Positions 34,914 through 46,897 of a stretch of DNA of 64,000 bases are shown here, piece after piece. Within the stretch, counting starts at the first letter, position 1, and each line of letters opens with the position of its first letter. The position numbers were made by a program, and so were the translations under genes. Below the pieces are notes generated by a model. It ran no database searches and was not told where the DNA came from. It saw nothing but the letters and a program-made list of their open reading frames with translations. Source of the stretch: Serripes groenlandicus. Taxonomy: Eukaryota > Mollusca > Bivalvia > Cardiida > Cardiidae. The stretch covers positions 7,799,668 to 7,863,667 of the forward strand of contig JASEVX010000017.1 in NCBI GenBank assembly GCA_031761405.1, in the 5' to 3' direction.

Positions 34914-37264
34914 GAAAATGCTGTGATATGATTGCAAAATTGTTGACAGCGGCATAAAACCCCGAAATTATGCAACTGTGTTTGAACGTTTTCTTAATAT
35001 TTTGGCTAATTTGAAATATGGTTAAGTTCATATTAAAACTCTAGAAGGCGCATTTTTGAATTGGTGAAACTGTCAGAATGATTATGTTAATGATATCTAA
35101 GGGAAGTTAAAGTATTGATCAGATCCGCTAATTAATAAACAAGATCATTACGTCCAATTAACGGCACAAATGGTTAACCCTCTACAGGTCACATTTCTTA
35201 CATGATCTTGATTAATACTTTCCAGAAGACTTGTCTTCCAATTTGAATATGGCTCATGTCGAGTCTTTGCATATATATCATTTTTCATAATCCTTCTATT
35301 AACGTTTTATGGTACAGAGATGTGGTACTCATGTGAACATTACAGGGTCACCATGGCACTTTTGTTTTAAGAAGAGTTTGAACTGGCTATTTTTATATGC
35401 CGTGATATCCATATAAATTATAATCGGTCTTTATCTTCAAGTATAATAAGTGTATAGGAATTGCATGGTTAATTATTTATTTGAGTTTAAATCTATGTAT
35501 TGAGATAAATGATTGACCCTCAGTGCATACTTAAATAAATCAATGCAGCCGACAATAGTACAAGGACACTACTGATCGTAAATTGTTCCAATCTGTAGAC
35601 TTATACAAATTAAATAATTACCTCGGTTGTAGAATGGTAGCATGTCCGCCTCTGGTGCGGCAGGTCGCGGGATCAATTCCCCCGGATCATATAACAAAAT
35701 ATGGCAGTATTGCCTTAATTGTGCAAAACATTATTAAGTTCTACTTATTTGCAATATGTACGCATTGATTTATATAGATTACATTTCATAAACATTTTTT
35801 TAAGGCAATACCGATCACGCAATCTTTTCTGTGAAGGGTCCCTATATTAGTTTACAGTATGGTTTTCACTGGTTGTCAATCATTGTCAGCATTATATTAA
35901 CTGTTTTGATTATTGATATTTTGACTTCCATACTTTTTCAATTTAAGCACTTATTTAATTTTCATTAATAACAATTTCGATTTTCATTTCGTCCCTAATG
36001 TATATTATTTTGACAAATTTAATAAAATGCTTATCATAGACCCTTGTCATACATCGGATAAAATGATGACCAAGCCGGGCTTAGACCCCTCGATTCCTGG
36101 GTTAATAGCCCCGTCATTAACGTTTGACTTAGTTTAAACAATATTTTATTCAGTAATTTTCAATATACAATTCAATACATAATCAAATTTTCAAGGATTG
36201 AAAAGAAAGCTACAGCTTATTTTAAATCTCTCCCTTACTAATTGAACATGTCGGTAACAAGAACGTAAATGTTATGCTTGCATACCATTTAGTTTCAATT
36301 TTGGAAACTTAATGACAAATTATAAAAATACAATTCTTACTTTAATATTCTTTACATAGGTAATATTTCCTGATAGAAAACTATGTTTTAAAATCAAGTG
36401 TGACTTATCGCAGCTCGACTCGAATAATGTATCTTCAATTATGAAATTGAAAAGAAAAGAAGACCATCACAATCCCATTATAAATCAGTTTGGTCGGCAA
36501 AAAGATTCCACGCTGAGCGTCTTCGAATCGAACATGAAGGTGAAACATTTTGACTAGTTGCTGAAAATATAACAAATACTAGTAATTTCCTTTGCGAACT
36601 CTTGCAACTGTATATGTCGTCTGAGCAGCAACCGCTTGGGGACAACTAACACTCGTCGACAACCAAGCGGCAATCGCCAAATGGTCGCCAACCTTTTTGT
36701 TGGCTTTCGTTTTCAATAAAGTTTTTGATCGTTCTGTCTTCAGTTGTCAGTCTGTCAACGTCAGAAAGTCAATGAGGCAGACTATCGACCATTGCCGGAC
36801 TTCAATTGGTTGCTCTATAAAGTTGCTACGTAGTCTATGTTGGCTATCATCATGAAAATGTTGCCTTCGATAAGTCGGCAACATATTAATAAGCATGACC
36901 TATTGAAAATTATGTGACGGATGGATGTATTTTTTAAGGATTTATTGTGAGGCAGCGACACACAGGCATGTACAATATAAGATACAAAACTGCAATAACA
37001 ACAACATCTGTGGCTTGATGTTATCAAGGTCAATTTTTGGGGTCCATGAACGTTTTAAGCAACCTTGAACCTACATTCAGTATAAAAATTGAAGCGGAAT
37101 ATCAACGTACTAGTTTCCTTTAACATAGTTCTTCCCCCTCCGCAACTGCATCCCCGTGCGAATCAAAATGTCGATTTCGGGAACAAATTGATAAAAGGAA
37201 TCAACCAATTTTGTTGCGTATTTTATTTCTTGAAATTCAGAAATATTGTTTGATACTACGACCA
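34914..37264. other. Interior of the 6.8-kb element, no gene found
   Basis: The sequence is AT-rich and holds no convincing transposase frame. The only recognisable item is the tRNA-like sequence at 35621-35690. Confidence 0.5.
35621..35690 (+). tRNA. tRNA-like sequence, probably a pseudogene
   Basis: 'tcggttgtagaatggtagca' resembles an A box. 'ccgcctctggtgcgg' can form a 4-bp anticodon stem with loop CTCTGGT. 'cgcgggatcaattccc' resembles a T arm and B box (atcaattcc for ttcgattcc). The acceptor stem does not pair. It is best read as a tRNA-derived fragment. If real, the anticodon would be CUG (Gln), which I do not trust. Confidence 0.35.
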
Positions 37265-37415
37265 TGACTTCTATCATGTCCATTCCGGTGTGTTCATACG
37301 TACTTAACCCTATTAGGTCCATTCCGGTATTTCAAATGTCCATTCCGGTCCACTCCGGTATATCAAATGTCCATTCCGATCCATTCCTGTATAAGGTTCA
37401 TTCCGGTATTTACAC
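37265..37415 (-). repeat. Subterminal GAATGGAC repeats, right
   Basis: Six or more copies of 'gtccattcc' (complement of ggaatggac) at intervals of roughly 15-35 bp, in mirror order to the left cluster. Confidence 0.75.
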
Positions 37416-37439
37416 GCACCCTTTTTTTTTAGGTCTTTC

Positions 37440-37640
37440 ATTTGAAAATGTGACGTTACGACTTTTTAAAAACATTGTCGCAAGATGAGAAATTGTTCAT
37501 TGTGAGCCAATGGCTCATTTAGCCACAATTTGTTCAACTTTCATTCATTAACGAGTCTTATGTTTATATCGAGTTTCCATGTTTTTGACTAAATGTCTTC
37601 CAAGTGGTCTGTAACAGAGTTGTTGTATGTGGGAAAGGGA
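37440..37640. mobile_element. MITE copy (GTCTGCTGCAG family), diverged
   Basis: 'aaaaacattgtcgcaagatg', 'gccacaatttgttcaacttt', 'gtctgtaacagagttgttgt' and 'atgtgggaaaggg' are in order. It is the counterpart of 11560-11800. Confidence 0.6.
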
Positions 37641-37957
37641 TGATTCAAGTGTATTGGACACCGGCATTCTATGTTGAACATGATCATACCGTTTACCTGT
37701 TATTTCTTTCCTCGACATAATTGCCAACACCAGCGTGAAATTCCATTCGACCCACCGGTAATTTCTGGGATATAACCGTTATCTAGAGACTATGCAGGGC
37801 TCGAAAGTATAAAACTCTTGAAACGATCTCTATGCTCAGAAATGAAAACTTTGCTCGAAATAAGACTTCCGATTGGTCATTCAAGAATTAATTTGCTTCT
37901 GACCAATCAGATACTTGAGCACACATTCTGAGCATAGAGTTAACTTTAACAGTTTTC

Positions 37958-38147
37958 TGACTCCAGCAAACGACCTTTAAAAACATTGTGGCAAAATGAG
38001 ATAATGTTCATTATGAGCAATGTCTCATTTTGCCACAATTTGTTCAACTTCACTCAAACATTTTTATCATGTTTATATATAGTTTCCATGTTTTTGACTA
38101 AATGTTATCTAATTCGTCTGCTTCATATTTGTTGTATGTGGGAAAGA
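37958..38147. mobile_element. MITE copy with clear central hairpin
   Basis: 'attgtggcaaaatgaga' and 'tctcattttgccacaat' face each other around 'taatgttcattatgagcaatg'-like sequence, giving a long central stem. The right part 'attcgtctgcttcatatttg' and 'gtgggaaaga' follows. Confidence 0.7.
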
Positions 38148-39063
38148 GATACCTCACGTGTATTGGACACCGGCGTCCTATGTTGAACATGGTCATACCT
38201 TTTAGCTGTTATTTCTAACTTTAACAGTTTTGGAACCTGGTTCAAATCTGATTTCCCATGGAAATAGTGCGTAGGGACAAGTGCAGACAACACCAGAGTA
38301 TTTCCTATGCAGTGTTGGATGTAGTTACATTTCCTTTCTCGCGATTGGCTCACGTACTTAAATAACCAAATGCTAGACCTAACAGCGGATAATATAACCT
38401 TAACCCGCTATAAAAATAGATCGGCTCGCCAAATGGCTTCATGCTGAACGGCGAGGCTAGATAACTCCACATGGACTTAACAATCCTTGGATTGCTCGAC
38501 CAAACAGCGGATACTTTACCTTTTAAACCTAATCCTACAACAAATCAAAGCGCGGAATGCACCGTAATATATGTTATATATCTTGCAATGTGACAAGCAG
38601 TATCTCGGTTTAGGCCTTGCAATCAATACAATATTATTTGTACGGGTTCGGACCAGTTTATACCAGATGAAATTGGATAACAACCTTGTGAACACTATAG
38701 AAGCTGCATTTAGAATAATAAAAGCTTGTCAGAATATTTGTCAAAATAATTGTAAGGTCAAATATGAAAAAAGGTCAAGTCAAGTGAAAAATTAGGTCTC
38801 TATGTCAAATATAAGAAATGTATAGTGGCTGTTCAAAGGCCACATTTTTTGCTTAAGAATGGGAAAACTGTGTCAGAGTGTTTGACTTAAATTATATCTG
38901 AGCTAAGTTCCAATTTTGTCAGAACATTATTTTTATGATATATGGGCTTATTTCAAATTTGGTCAAGTTAGGTTAAATACTAGGTAATTAGGCCACATTA
39001 AAGAACAATTGTGTGGACGCTCTTAACGCCGAGTGTTTAATTTGTATATCAAATTACTTAATT

Positions 39064-39290
39064 AACCCTTTCCGTAATACAGATGGTTTCTGACGCCGTT
39101 GCAGCAGCAGACTTTTGAAAGCATTGATGCAAAAGAATCAATTGTTTACAATGAACAATAACTCCTTTAGCAACAAAGTGTTTAACTCCTTTCAATAATA
39201 ACCATTTCTTTTTTAGAATTATTTCACTATTTTGTCTAAATATATACTCAAAATCGTCTGCTGCATATTTGGTATACGTTGGAAAGGATG
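39064..39290. mobile_element. MITE copy (GTCTGCTGCAG family)
   Basis: It runs from 'ccctttccgtaatacagatg' to 'cgtctgctgcatatttgg' and 'gttggaaagga'. It is the counterpart of 12521-12782, without the 21-bp triplication. Confidence 0.65.
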
Positions 39291-39330
39291 TTAAGTATTA
39301 TCCATGAGCACCTTATCACATGGTGCCATG

Positions 39331-41073
39331 GTAATCAGGTAAGTATAACAAGGCACCGCGACCCTCTTGTGTAATACATCCCTGGTACTCAGGTGAGTTT
39401 AACAAGGCAACATGACCCTCTTGATTAATACATCCCTGGTACTCAGAATGAGTGTAACAAGGCACCATGACCCTCTTGTTCAATACATCCCAAGTATTCA
39501 GGTAAGTATAATAAGGCACCACGAATCTCTTGTTCAATACATCCCTGGTATTCAGATGGGTGTAACAAGGCACCACGACCCTCTTGTTCAATACATCCCT
39601 GGTACTCAGAATGAGTGTAACACGGCACCACGATCCTCTTGTTCAATACATCCCTGGTACTCAGAATGAGTATAACAAGGCACCATGACCGTCTTGTTCA
39701 ATACATCCCTGGTACTCAGAATGACTGTAACAAGGCTCCGTGACCCTCTTATTCAATACATCCCAGGTATTCAGGTAAGTATAATAAGGCACCACGACCC
39801 TCTTGTTCAATACATCCCTGGTATTCAGATGAGGGTAACAAGGCACCACGACCCTCTTTGTTCAATACATCCCTGGTACTCAGAATGAGTGTAACAAGGC
39901 ACCATGACCCTCTTGTTCAATACATCCCAGGTATTCAGGTGAGTGTAAGACGGCACCATGATCCTCTTGTTCAATACATCCCTGGTACTCAGGTGATTTT
40001 AACACGGCACCACTATCCTCTTGTTCAATACATCCCTGGTACTCAGAATGAGTGTAACAAGGCACCATGACCCTCTTGTTCAATACATTCCAGGTATTCA
40101 GGTGAGTGTAACTGGGCACCACGATCCTCTTGTTCAATACATCCCTGGTACTCAGAATGAGTATAACAAGGCACCACGATCCTCTTGTTCAATACATCCC
40201 TGGTACTCATAATGAGTATAACAAGGCACCACGAACCTCTTGTTCAATACATCCTAGGTATTCAGATGAGTGTAACAAGGCACCACGACCCTCTTGTTCA
40301 ATACATCCCTTGTATTCAGAATGAGTGTAACAAGGCACCACGACCCTCTTGTGTAATACATCCCTGGTACTCAGAATGAGTGTAACAAGGCACCACGACC
40401 CTCTTGTTCAATACATCCCTGGTACTCAGATGAGTATAACAAGGAACCATGACCCTCTTGTGTAATACATCCCTTGTACTCAGGTGAATGTAACAAGGCA
40501 CCATGACCCTCTTGTGTAGTACATCCCTGGAAATCAGAAGAGTGTAACAAGGCTCCACGACCCTCTTGTTCAATACATCCCTGGTATTCAGGTGAGTGTA
40601 ACAAGGCACCACGACCCTCTTGTTTAATACATCCTTTGTATTCAGATGAGTGTAACAAGCCACCACGACCCTCTTGTGTAATACATCCCTTGTACTCAGG
40701 TGAGTGTAACAAGCCACCACGACCCTCTTGTGTAATACATCCCTTGTACTCAGGTGAGTGTAACAAGGCACCACGACCCTCTTGTGTAATACATCCCTGG
40801 TACTCAGAAGAGTGTAACAAGGCTCCACGACCCTCTTGTTCAATACATCCCTTGTACTCAGGTGAATGTAACAAGGCACCACGATCCTCTTGTTCAATAC
40901 ATCCCTGGTACTCAGAAGAGTGTAACAAGGCTCCACGACCCTCTTGTTCAATACTTCCCTGGTATTCAGCTGAGTGTAACAAGGCACCACGACCCTCTTG
41001 TTTAATACATCCCTGGAATTCAGGTGAGTGTAACAAGCCACAACGACCCTCTTGTTTAATACATCCCTTGTAA
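39331..41073. repeat. 54/55-bp minisatellite, about 32 copies
   Basis: The unit reads 'gtgtaacaaggcaccacgac', 'cctcttgttcaatacatccc', 'tggtactcaggtga', with 55-bp variants ending 'agaatga'. The second half is mostly 54 bp, so several frames stay open there (for example 40316-41122 minus, an 18-residue period). These open frames follow from the period and lack any independent sign of a gene. The same locus in the flank of copy 1 has one unit. Confidence 0.92.
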
Positions 41074-42198
41074 TGGATGAACTATTTTTCGGTACAGATG
41101 AGTTTTTATACTTCTGGAACAATAAAACATACGTTTCTATATTTCCTATGTATTCAGCTTTATTAAAAGTATCCTATCAATTTCTAAGATGGAACATCAT
41201 TTTTCCTGCACAATTTTCAGAGAAGATGACTTAAATAGCATACAAGAGGACTATGATGGGCATATATCACTCATCTGATTTAAAGGAAGTTAAATAGTTT
41301 TCAAAGTGTTTTACTCTATACATATAAGTAGAACGGGCCCTCCCTCCTGGTGGCAATGTTTTCAACGGATCGAAATAAAGTAAACAATCTATTGGTACCA
41401 AGGAACATTTGTGAATATTTATTTTTAAGTCAGACCAGTATTTACGGACAAGAAGATTTTCTAAGTCTAAGGGCATTTTTCCCCTTTTAGATGGCGCCAC
41501 AATCAAACTTCTACATGCAATTAATATTTTTGAAAATCTCCAAAAAGACCACTTAAATTGGTTGTTAAGTTTATGAAGAGAAGTTCTTTGTAGGAAAAAC
41601 AACCGTTTATGACCTAATAACGGAAGTTGGTTAACCATATTAATTTTTGTACAATTTTAGAGGATGTTTAACTTTAATGGTCAACATTATACATATTAAA
41701 CTAATCTTCAATCACTGCAAAACATGTTTTCTCTTTCTATACGCGCATTGGAAGTTTAGAAAATACATCAGTACTAATTTATTTTTGTCAAAGCCTTAAA
41801 CAAACAAATATCAAAGTGTTTACCCTTCTAGAATAAATTGGAACTGAGAATATAATGAAACAAAACTCTTTATGACCCCATAAATTACTCTAGATTATCA
41901 AGCCAAGCGGACAGCGACAGATGACTAGTAAACTATCTTATGTAAACGGCAGTAATGCTCAGAGATAGAGATCGCTCGATAGCCTGAAGATCCCCAACAT
42001 TGGCAATGATATATAAAAAGAAAGATATTACATATTTATTTTCTATTTTGTCAAATGTTAGAAATGATCAAGCTTCTAGTATATGCAATATACTCAGCCA
42101 TATAGGCAACCAGTTTCAACATTTTACAAACAAATTGACAGAATCCGACAATCTTTGCAGACGACACAAATAAGACCTTTCGGGGTTTTTTAACCAGG
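41074..42198. other. Paralogous flank, then nothing recognised
   Basis: 41074-41640 matches 12870-13560. From 41640 to 42198 I see no feature until the left target duplication of the palindromic element. Confidence 0.55.
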
Positions 42199-42204
42199 AA
42201 GCTC
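42199..42204. repeat. Left 6-bp target duplication (aagctc)
   Basis: It is identical to 51502-51507 and lies immediately outside the terminal repeat. A 6-bp duplication is the known mark of Polinton/Maverick integration. Confidence 0.85.
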
Positions 42205-45200
42205 AGTAGTATAGGCGCCGGTTTGGGTGCAAACAAAGATGACGTAATCGGCGGCCATTGTGTTGACCTAGTTACTATTTATAGTATCTCATTTGCATAT
42301 AAGGATTGACACGAGTAAGGACGCCATTTTGTAGTTATACAATGACTGCGCATGTCCATTTTAGTTCTATATTTAGAATGACATCATGGGTCTATATTTA
42401 GAAAGCTTTAACAATGGAGCAAGTGTTTCGGTAGCACCCTTCGGGCGAGACCACCAACGATTTGTCTCTAGCCTTCTACCAATAGATTCTAGCGGGTATG
42501 TTGTTGGAACCCTCGAAAATAATGGCGGGGAAATTCGACCTAACCTTTGCTACATTGTTTCGGGAAACCTGACACGAGACATCCATACGACACGATATAT
42601 CCCTTTAATATGTCGTATAGTCGAGCCGAAGCACGCAGTCAAACATGTATGGTAAAGCAATAAATGTAACGTCTTACCTCGAGAACGTCCAGAGTTCAAA
42701 TGACAGGGGTCCCGATCTATTTTTAGACTCGGTATTTCACCATATTTTTATAAATAGATTATGTGTCATGTTCTATAAATAGATTATACGTCATTTACTA
42801 TAAATAGATATTTCTAATAGTTCTATATTTAGAATGACATCATGGGTCTATATTTAGAAAGTGTTGGAGCTGGCGGAGAAATTCGACCTACCCTTTGCTA
42901 CATTGTTTCGGGAAACTGAAACATCCATACGACACGATATATCCCTTTAGTATAGTCGGCACATAGTCAAACATGTATGGCAATAAATGTAACGTCTTAC
43001 CTCTAGAGCGTCCAGAGTTCAAATGACAGAGGTCCCGATCTATTTTTAGTTTCGATATTTCACAACCACTATCGAATATTTCATCAGACCAGGTGTACCA
43101 ACAATAGAGCATTGACATGACAAAGTTAATCTCATTTAAAGGCGCCATACTCTCTGCGTCTGAACACCTGCAACGAACGCGTTAACACTTGTCTGAGAAT
43201 AACACTTTACAGTGCGGTTTCAAAAGATTACCCCATATGATGAAAGTTATTATTATGCCTATACAAGAACTTGAGTGAAGTTATACACGACTTTACCAAT
43301 TTGATCATATTTCAAATATATTGAGAAAAGAAGCCAATTAAAGTTGTCAAATCGGTTTTTGCTAATTTGTATCACTATTTACGCTTTTTTCTCTTTATGC
43401 TACTAAATAATAGAAGAACCAAAAAGCTTTCATTTAAACCAAAGTTTGTCGCAATAATTGTTTACCGTTTTCGAGTTATGTAATATGAGAGATTTTTAAA
43501 TCCCCAAAATGAACTTGCCCCGATCCTCAAGTTTCATATACCGTTGGAAAGATTTCGTTGAGTCCTTTTCATATATGAAAAAATTATGATCCTAGGACTA
43601 ATAGTTCTCTAGTTATCGTCGTTTTAAATTATTTCTTAAAAGTGCGTCAAAAGGCTTCTTAATGCGTAAATGCCGATATCTCCTTTATTTCTTGTCCGAA
43701 TGTAGTCGTGTTTGGACTCGTTGAAAAGAATTTCGGATTTTCTAACGATTGAGATGATCTAACCGGAAGTGACGTAATTTTTTCTTAAAATGATCATATT
43801 TTCAATATTAATTAATTTGATTTTTTTTTTTTTTGGAATTCGTAACGTTGGACTGCACTTATATATTAATAGCTGTTGTCATTTTCAAAACCTGAATATT
43901 GATAAAAATTTCAGCCGTTTTCGAGTTATATAATATGAACAAAATTTAAACCCAAAAAATAAAGATATATCATTCGAAAGATGTCGTCGCGCTCTTTTCA
44001 AATCTGAAAAAATGATGGTCCTAGGACTATTCATTCTCTAGTTATCTCAGTTTAATTTTTTATTTCAAAGCGTGACTGATAAGCCAATTTGACCCACACA
44101 TCTTAAAATGATGATATCTTCTTTATTTCTTGACCGATTGTAGACGTGTTTGGATTCATTAAAAAGGGCTCCGTAAACTCTATCAATTGAAGTGGTCAAA
44201 CCGGAAGTGACGTTATTAATTAATTTGATAAGTTTTTTAGATACATCGTAACGTATAGAAGGCACTCATATATTGATAACTGTGGGCAAAACCTGAATAT
44301 TGACAGAGTTTCGAACTCATAACCCTCATCATATTGCTCCCAGGTGTGTTAGCATTAACCCATTATCAGAGTCACCAGATTGTGTTCATTTGGTGACGTA
44401 AGTACGGACAAAGACCTTTTGAAATGCTAAACACGATATATCCCTTTTGTATATAATATAGTCGAGTCGAAGCACGCAGTCAAACATGTATGGCAATAAA
44501 TTTAACGTCTTACCTCTAGAACGTCCAGAGTTCAAATGACCGATGCGCATGTCCCAATCTATTTTTAAATTCGATATTTCACCATCGCTATCGGATATTT
44601 CATCAGACCAGGTGTGAGAACAATATAGCATTGAAATGCCAAAGAAAACGTGGACAATGGATGAATAGACTACTTTAAACCAAACGGCGCCACAGTGTCT
44701 GTAGAACACCTGCACGTTAACACTTGCCTGAGAATAACCCTTTACACTGCTGTTCAAAAGTTTATCCTTCATGATGAAAACTATTATTATGACTATACAA
44801 GCACTTGGAAAATGTCAGTGAAGTTATATGTAACTGTACCAATTTGATCATATTTCAAATATATTGGGAAAAGAAGCCCATTAAAATTGTCAAATTGGTT
44901 TTTACTAATTCATTTCACTATTTACGCTTTAACTTTTTTGTTTTAAGTTATCAAATGATAAAGGACACCAAAACCTTAAATTTAAACCCGGGGTTGTAGA
45001 GAAAATATTCAGCCGTTTTCGAGTTATGTAATATGAGAGATTTTTAAACCCCCAAAATGAACTTGCCCCGATCCTCAAGTTTGATATACCGTTGGAAAGA
45101 TTTCGTTGAGCCCTTTTCATATATGAAAAAATTATGATCCTAGGACTAATAGTTCTCTAGTTATCGTCGTTTTAAATTATTGCTTAAAAGTGCGTCAAAA

Positions 45201-45623
45201 GGCTTCTTAATGCGTAAATGCCGATATCTCCTTTATTTCTTGTCCGAATGTAGTCGTGTTTGGACTCGTTGAAAATGATTTTGGATTTTCTATCGATTGA
45301 AATGATCAAACCGAAAGTGACGTCATTTGTTCTTAAAATGGTCAGTTTTCTGATTGTTTTTTTTATTTTTTTAAATTTTTTTTTATTTAGAAATATGGTT
45401 ATTGATAGTTGTTGACCCGAATATTGACAGAGTTTTAAACGTCATTGTAATGCTCGCTTACCCCGAGCTATTTTTAGACTCGTTATTTCACCATCACTAT
45501 CGGATATTTCATCAGACCAGGTGTACGAACAATAGGGCATTGAAATGTCAAAGAAAACGTGGACAATGGATGAATAGACTGATTTAAACCAAATGGCGCC
45601 ACAGTGTCTGGGGAACACCTGTG

Positions 45624-46766
45624 TCAACCAAGCCTACTGAAAAATGATCTTGACCAATCAGATTTGAGAATAGTGACGTGAGTATCACTTATATACTTGT
45701 GTTCAGCTACTGATACATTCTGTTCAAAAATGTTTGGTCTAAGTCGCATGTATTCGGGTGTAGAGGCTTGAAGATCAATAACGAGATGTCCATATGGCTT
45801 TTCTGTGGCGTTTCGATATACATTCATGAAACTGTGACTACTGGTAGGGTAGATCCGTCGTGCCAGTACAGAAATTTGATGTCTATCAACTGGGTTGTTA
45901 AACACAATTAAATATTTTGTATTAAGGCTGATATCTCGGCACGCTTTTCCTTGAGGAAAAACGTTCTGTGTCAAGAAAATGACCGTCAAGTTTCTATGAT
46001 GAGATCCTTTAGTAAAAAGATTAGCCACTCTTTCATCCTTCTTCGCCTCTCCCATCAAATCATCTAATATGATGCAGTTCCGCACGTTTACGTCTAGATA
46101 CATATATTGTTCAAGACAGTCTGGAATCCCCCTCACAAATTCAACGTTAGACAATTCTGTCTTGATTTCGTCGTATAATGGTTGATTTTGACTATAACAC
46201 CAGATGATCCTCTGAGGTGGTGGTTTGATTGTATCTTGGCACAATATCATCTTAGTCAATACCGATTTACCACTTCCACTCGGTCCAGACAAAACGAGTG
46301 TACACGGATGTTTAAACTTAAATACGGGCGCTCCGGGCGCTCCCAAATGCGCTCCGGGAGCTCCCAAATGCGCTCCGGGCGCTCCCAAATGCGCTCCGGG
46401 AGCTCCCAAATGCGCTCCGGGAGCTCCCAAATGCGCTCCGGGCGCTCCCAAATGCGCTCCGGGCGCTCCCAAATGCGCTCCGGGAGCTCCCAAATGCGCT
46501 CCGGGCGCTCCCAAATGCGCTCCGGGCGCTCCCAAATGCGCTCCGGGAGCTCCCAAATGCGCTCCGGGCGCTCCCAAATGCGCTCCGGGAGCTCCCAAAT
46601 GCGCTCCGGGCGCTCCCTCATATTGTTGTACTCCTGGTGATATATTCCAGTATCTTTGGTCTGTATGTGAAGATGGTTCTTCAAAGTGTTTGTTTCTCTC
46701 ATGTCTCATTAGATTGTATCTACTACAGAACGTCCGATCACACGTTGTACAGAAAATTGTACTCAT
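45624..46766 (-). CDS. Polinton-type packaging ATPase with C2H2 finger (left copy)
   Basis: This is a 380-residue protein. Residues 6-27 form a C2H2 finger (FCTTCDRTFCSRYNLMRHER then NKHF). After a short linker come 13 GAPGAHL heptads (about residues 53-143). The ATPase domain follows: Walker A GPSGSGKS (about 159), IIWCYSQNQPLYDEI, Walker B NCIILDDLMGEA, the TQN sensor in VIFLTQNVF, and ARRIYP. This is the A32/FtsK-HerA family that pumps DNA into virus-like capsids; the role is known for the family and not shown here. Length past the repeats is normal. The finger and heptads are additions I do not know from typical members. The frame is intact and identical in sequence to the right copy. Confidence 0.88.
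   Translation of the reverse strand: MSTIFCTTCDRTFCSRYNLMRHERNKHFEEPSSHTDQRYWNISPGVQQYEGAPGAHLGAPGAHLGAPGAHLGAPGAHLGAPGAHLGAPGAHLGAPGAHLGAPGAHLGAPGAHLGAPGAHLGAPGAHLGAPGAHLGAPGAHLGAPGAPVFKFKHPCTLVLSGPSGSGKSVLTKMILCQDTIKPPPQRIIWCYSQNQPLYDEIKTELSNVEFVRGIPDCLEQYMYLDVNVRNCIILDDLMGEAKKDERVANLFTKGSHHRNLTVIFLTQNVFPQGKACRDISLNTKYLIVFNNPVDRHQISVLARRIYPTSSHSFMNVYRNATEKPYGHLVIDLQASTPEYMRLRPNIFEQNVSVAEHKYISDTHVTILKSDWSRSFFSRLG
46322..46620 (-). repeat. 21-bp coding repeat, 13 units (left)
   Basis: Head-to-tail 21-bp units encode GAPGAHL. Units alternate between 'gctccc' and 'gcgccc' forms; the order of forms matches the right arm except for one unit. The array stays in frame and opens three frames in total, which explains long spurious frames on both strands. 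Confidence 0.92.
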
Positions 46767-46807
46767 CTTTTCAAAGTCGTGTGTTACAGTTTATTGTGGA
46801 TATCTCC

Positions 46808-46897
46808 CCTTTATAAACTTACAGAGCGCTCGGAGCGCATTTGGGAGCTCCGGGGGAGCTCCCAAATGCGCTCCGAGCGCCCTGTAAGTTTATAAGG
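46808..46897. promoter_or_regulatory. Divergent promoter pair across the palindrome centre
   Basis: TATAAAGG (minus strand, 46815-46808) lies 42 bp before the left ATG. TATAAGG (plus, 46891-46897) lies 49 bp before the right ATG. The two genes share a 173-bp spacer containing the palindrome centre. Spacing fits Pol II TATA boxes with very short leaders. No transcript evidence. Confidence 0.5.
46852..46854. other. Centre of the palindrome (GGG)
   Basis: Only three unpaired bases separate 'gggagctcc' and its complement. The surrounding sequence 'gagcgcatttgggagctcc' is a copy of the ATPase heptad repeat unit in inverted orientation relative to the gene that follows, so the arms meet inside a piece of that repeat. 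Confidence 0.85.

Larger units (their letters stand above)
30645..37421. mobile_element. 6.8-kb TIR element with GAATGGAC subterminal repeats
   Basis: The left end GGGTGCATGTAAATACC and the right end (complement GGGTGCGTGTAAATACC) are inverted. Both lead into clusters of 'ccggaatggac'. The paralogous flank at about 11530-11560 runs straight through, so this is an insertion after the duplication. A T-rich 'ttttag' lies on both sides, but the exact target duplication is blurred by the T run. The ends resemble hAT elements, and I did not find a hAT transposase. The interior holds the nested 3.9-kb element and a tRNA-like sequence. Confidence 0.7.
37422..39330. other. Paralogous flank resumes (matches 11540-12820)
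   Basis: After the 6.8-kb element the flank of copy 1 continues in the same order: 'catttgaaaatgtgacg', 'cgcggaatgca', 'tgacaagcagtatctcggtt', 'gtgaaaaattaggtct'. It lacks the 247-bp MITE of copy 1. MITE copies lie at 37440-37640, 37958-38147 and 39064-39290. Confidence 0.7.
42205..46851 (-). repeat. Left arm of the palindrome
   Basis: From the outside in: terminal sequence (42205-42375), three diverged direct repeats of a noncoding unit (roughly 42446-43173, 43186-44713, 44716-45622), then the ATPase gene on the minus strand and its upstream region. Differences from the right arm are few: one substitution in the heptad array, one at 46824-46884 and small changes by the TATA sites. Confidence 0.9.

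Noticed and set aside
35621..35690. Functional tRNA-Gln
   Set aside because: The acceptor stem does not pair and the B box is altered. It is kept only as a tRNA-like sequence of low confidence.
39331..41073. CRISPR-like array
   Set aside because: Units are contiguous near-identical tandem copies without unique spacers, and the DNA is animal-like.
40316..41122. 268-codon open frame with 18-residue period on the minus strand
   Set aside because: It is produced by 54-bp minisatellite units that lack stops. Other frames are open as well, and the unexpanded paralogue has no gene there.
42386..45627. Several 60-130-codon frames in the left arm and their mirrors in the right arm
   Set aside because: They follow the noncoding direct repeats, share sequence because the DNA is duplicated, and show no recognised domain.
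46182..46887. Long Arg/Ser- and Gly/Ala/Pro/Cys-rich frames overlapping the ATPase heptad array on both strands
   Set aside because: They are other readings of the same 21-bp coding repeat and lack support outside it.
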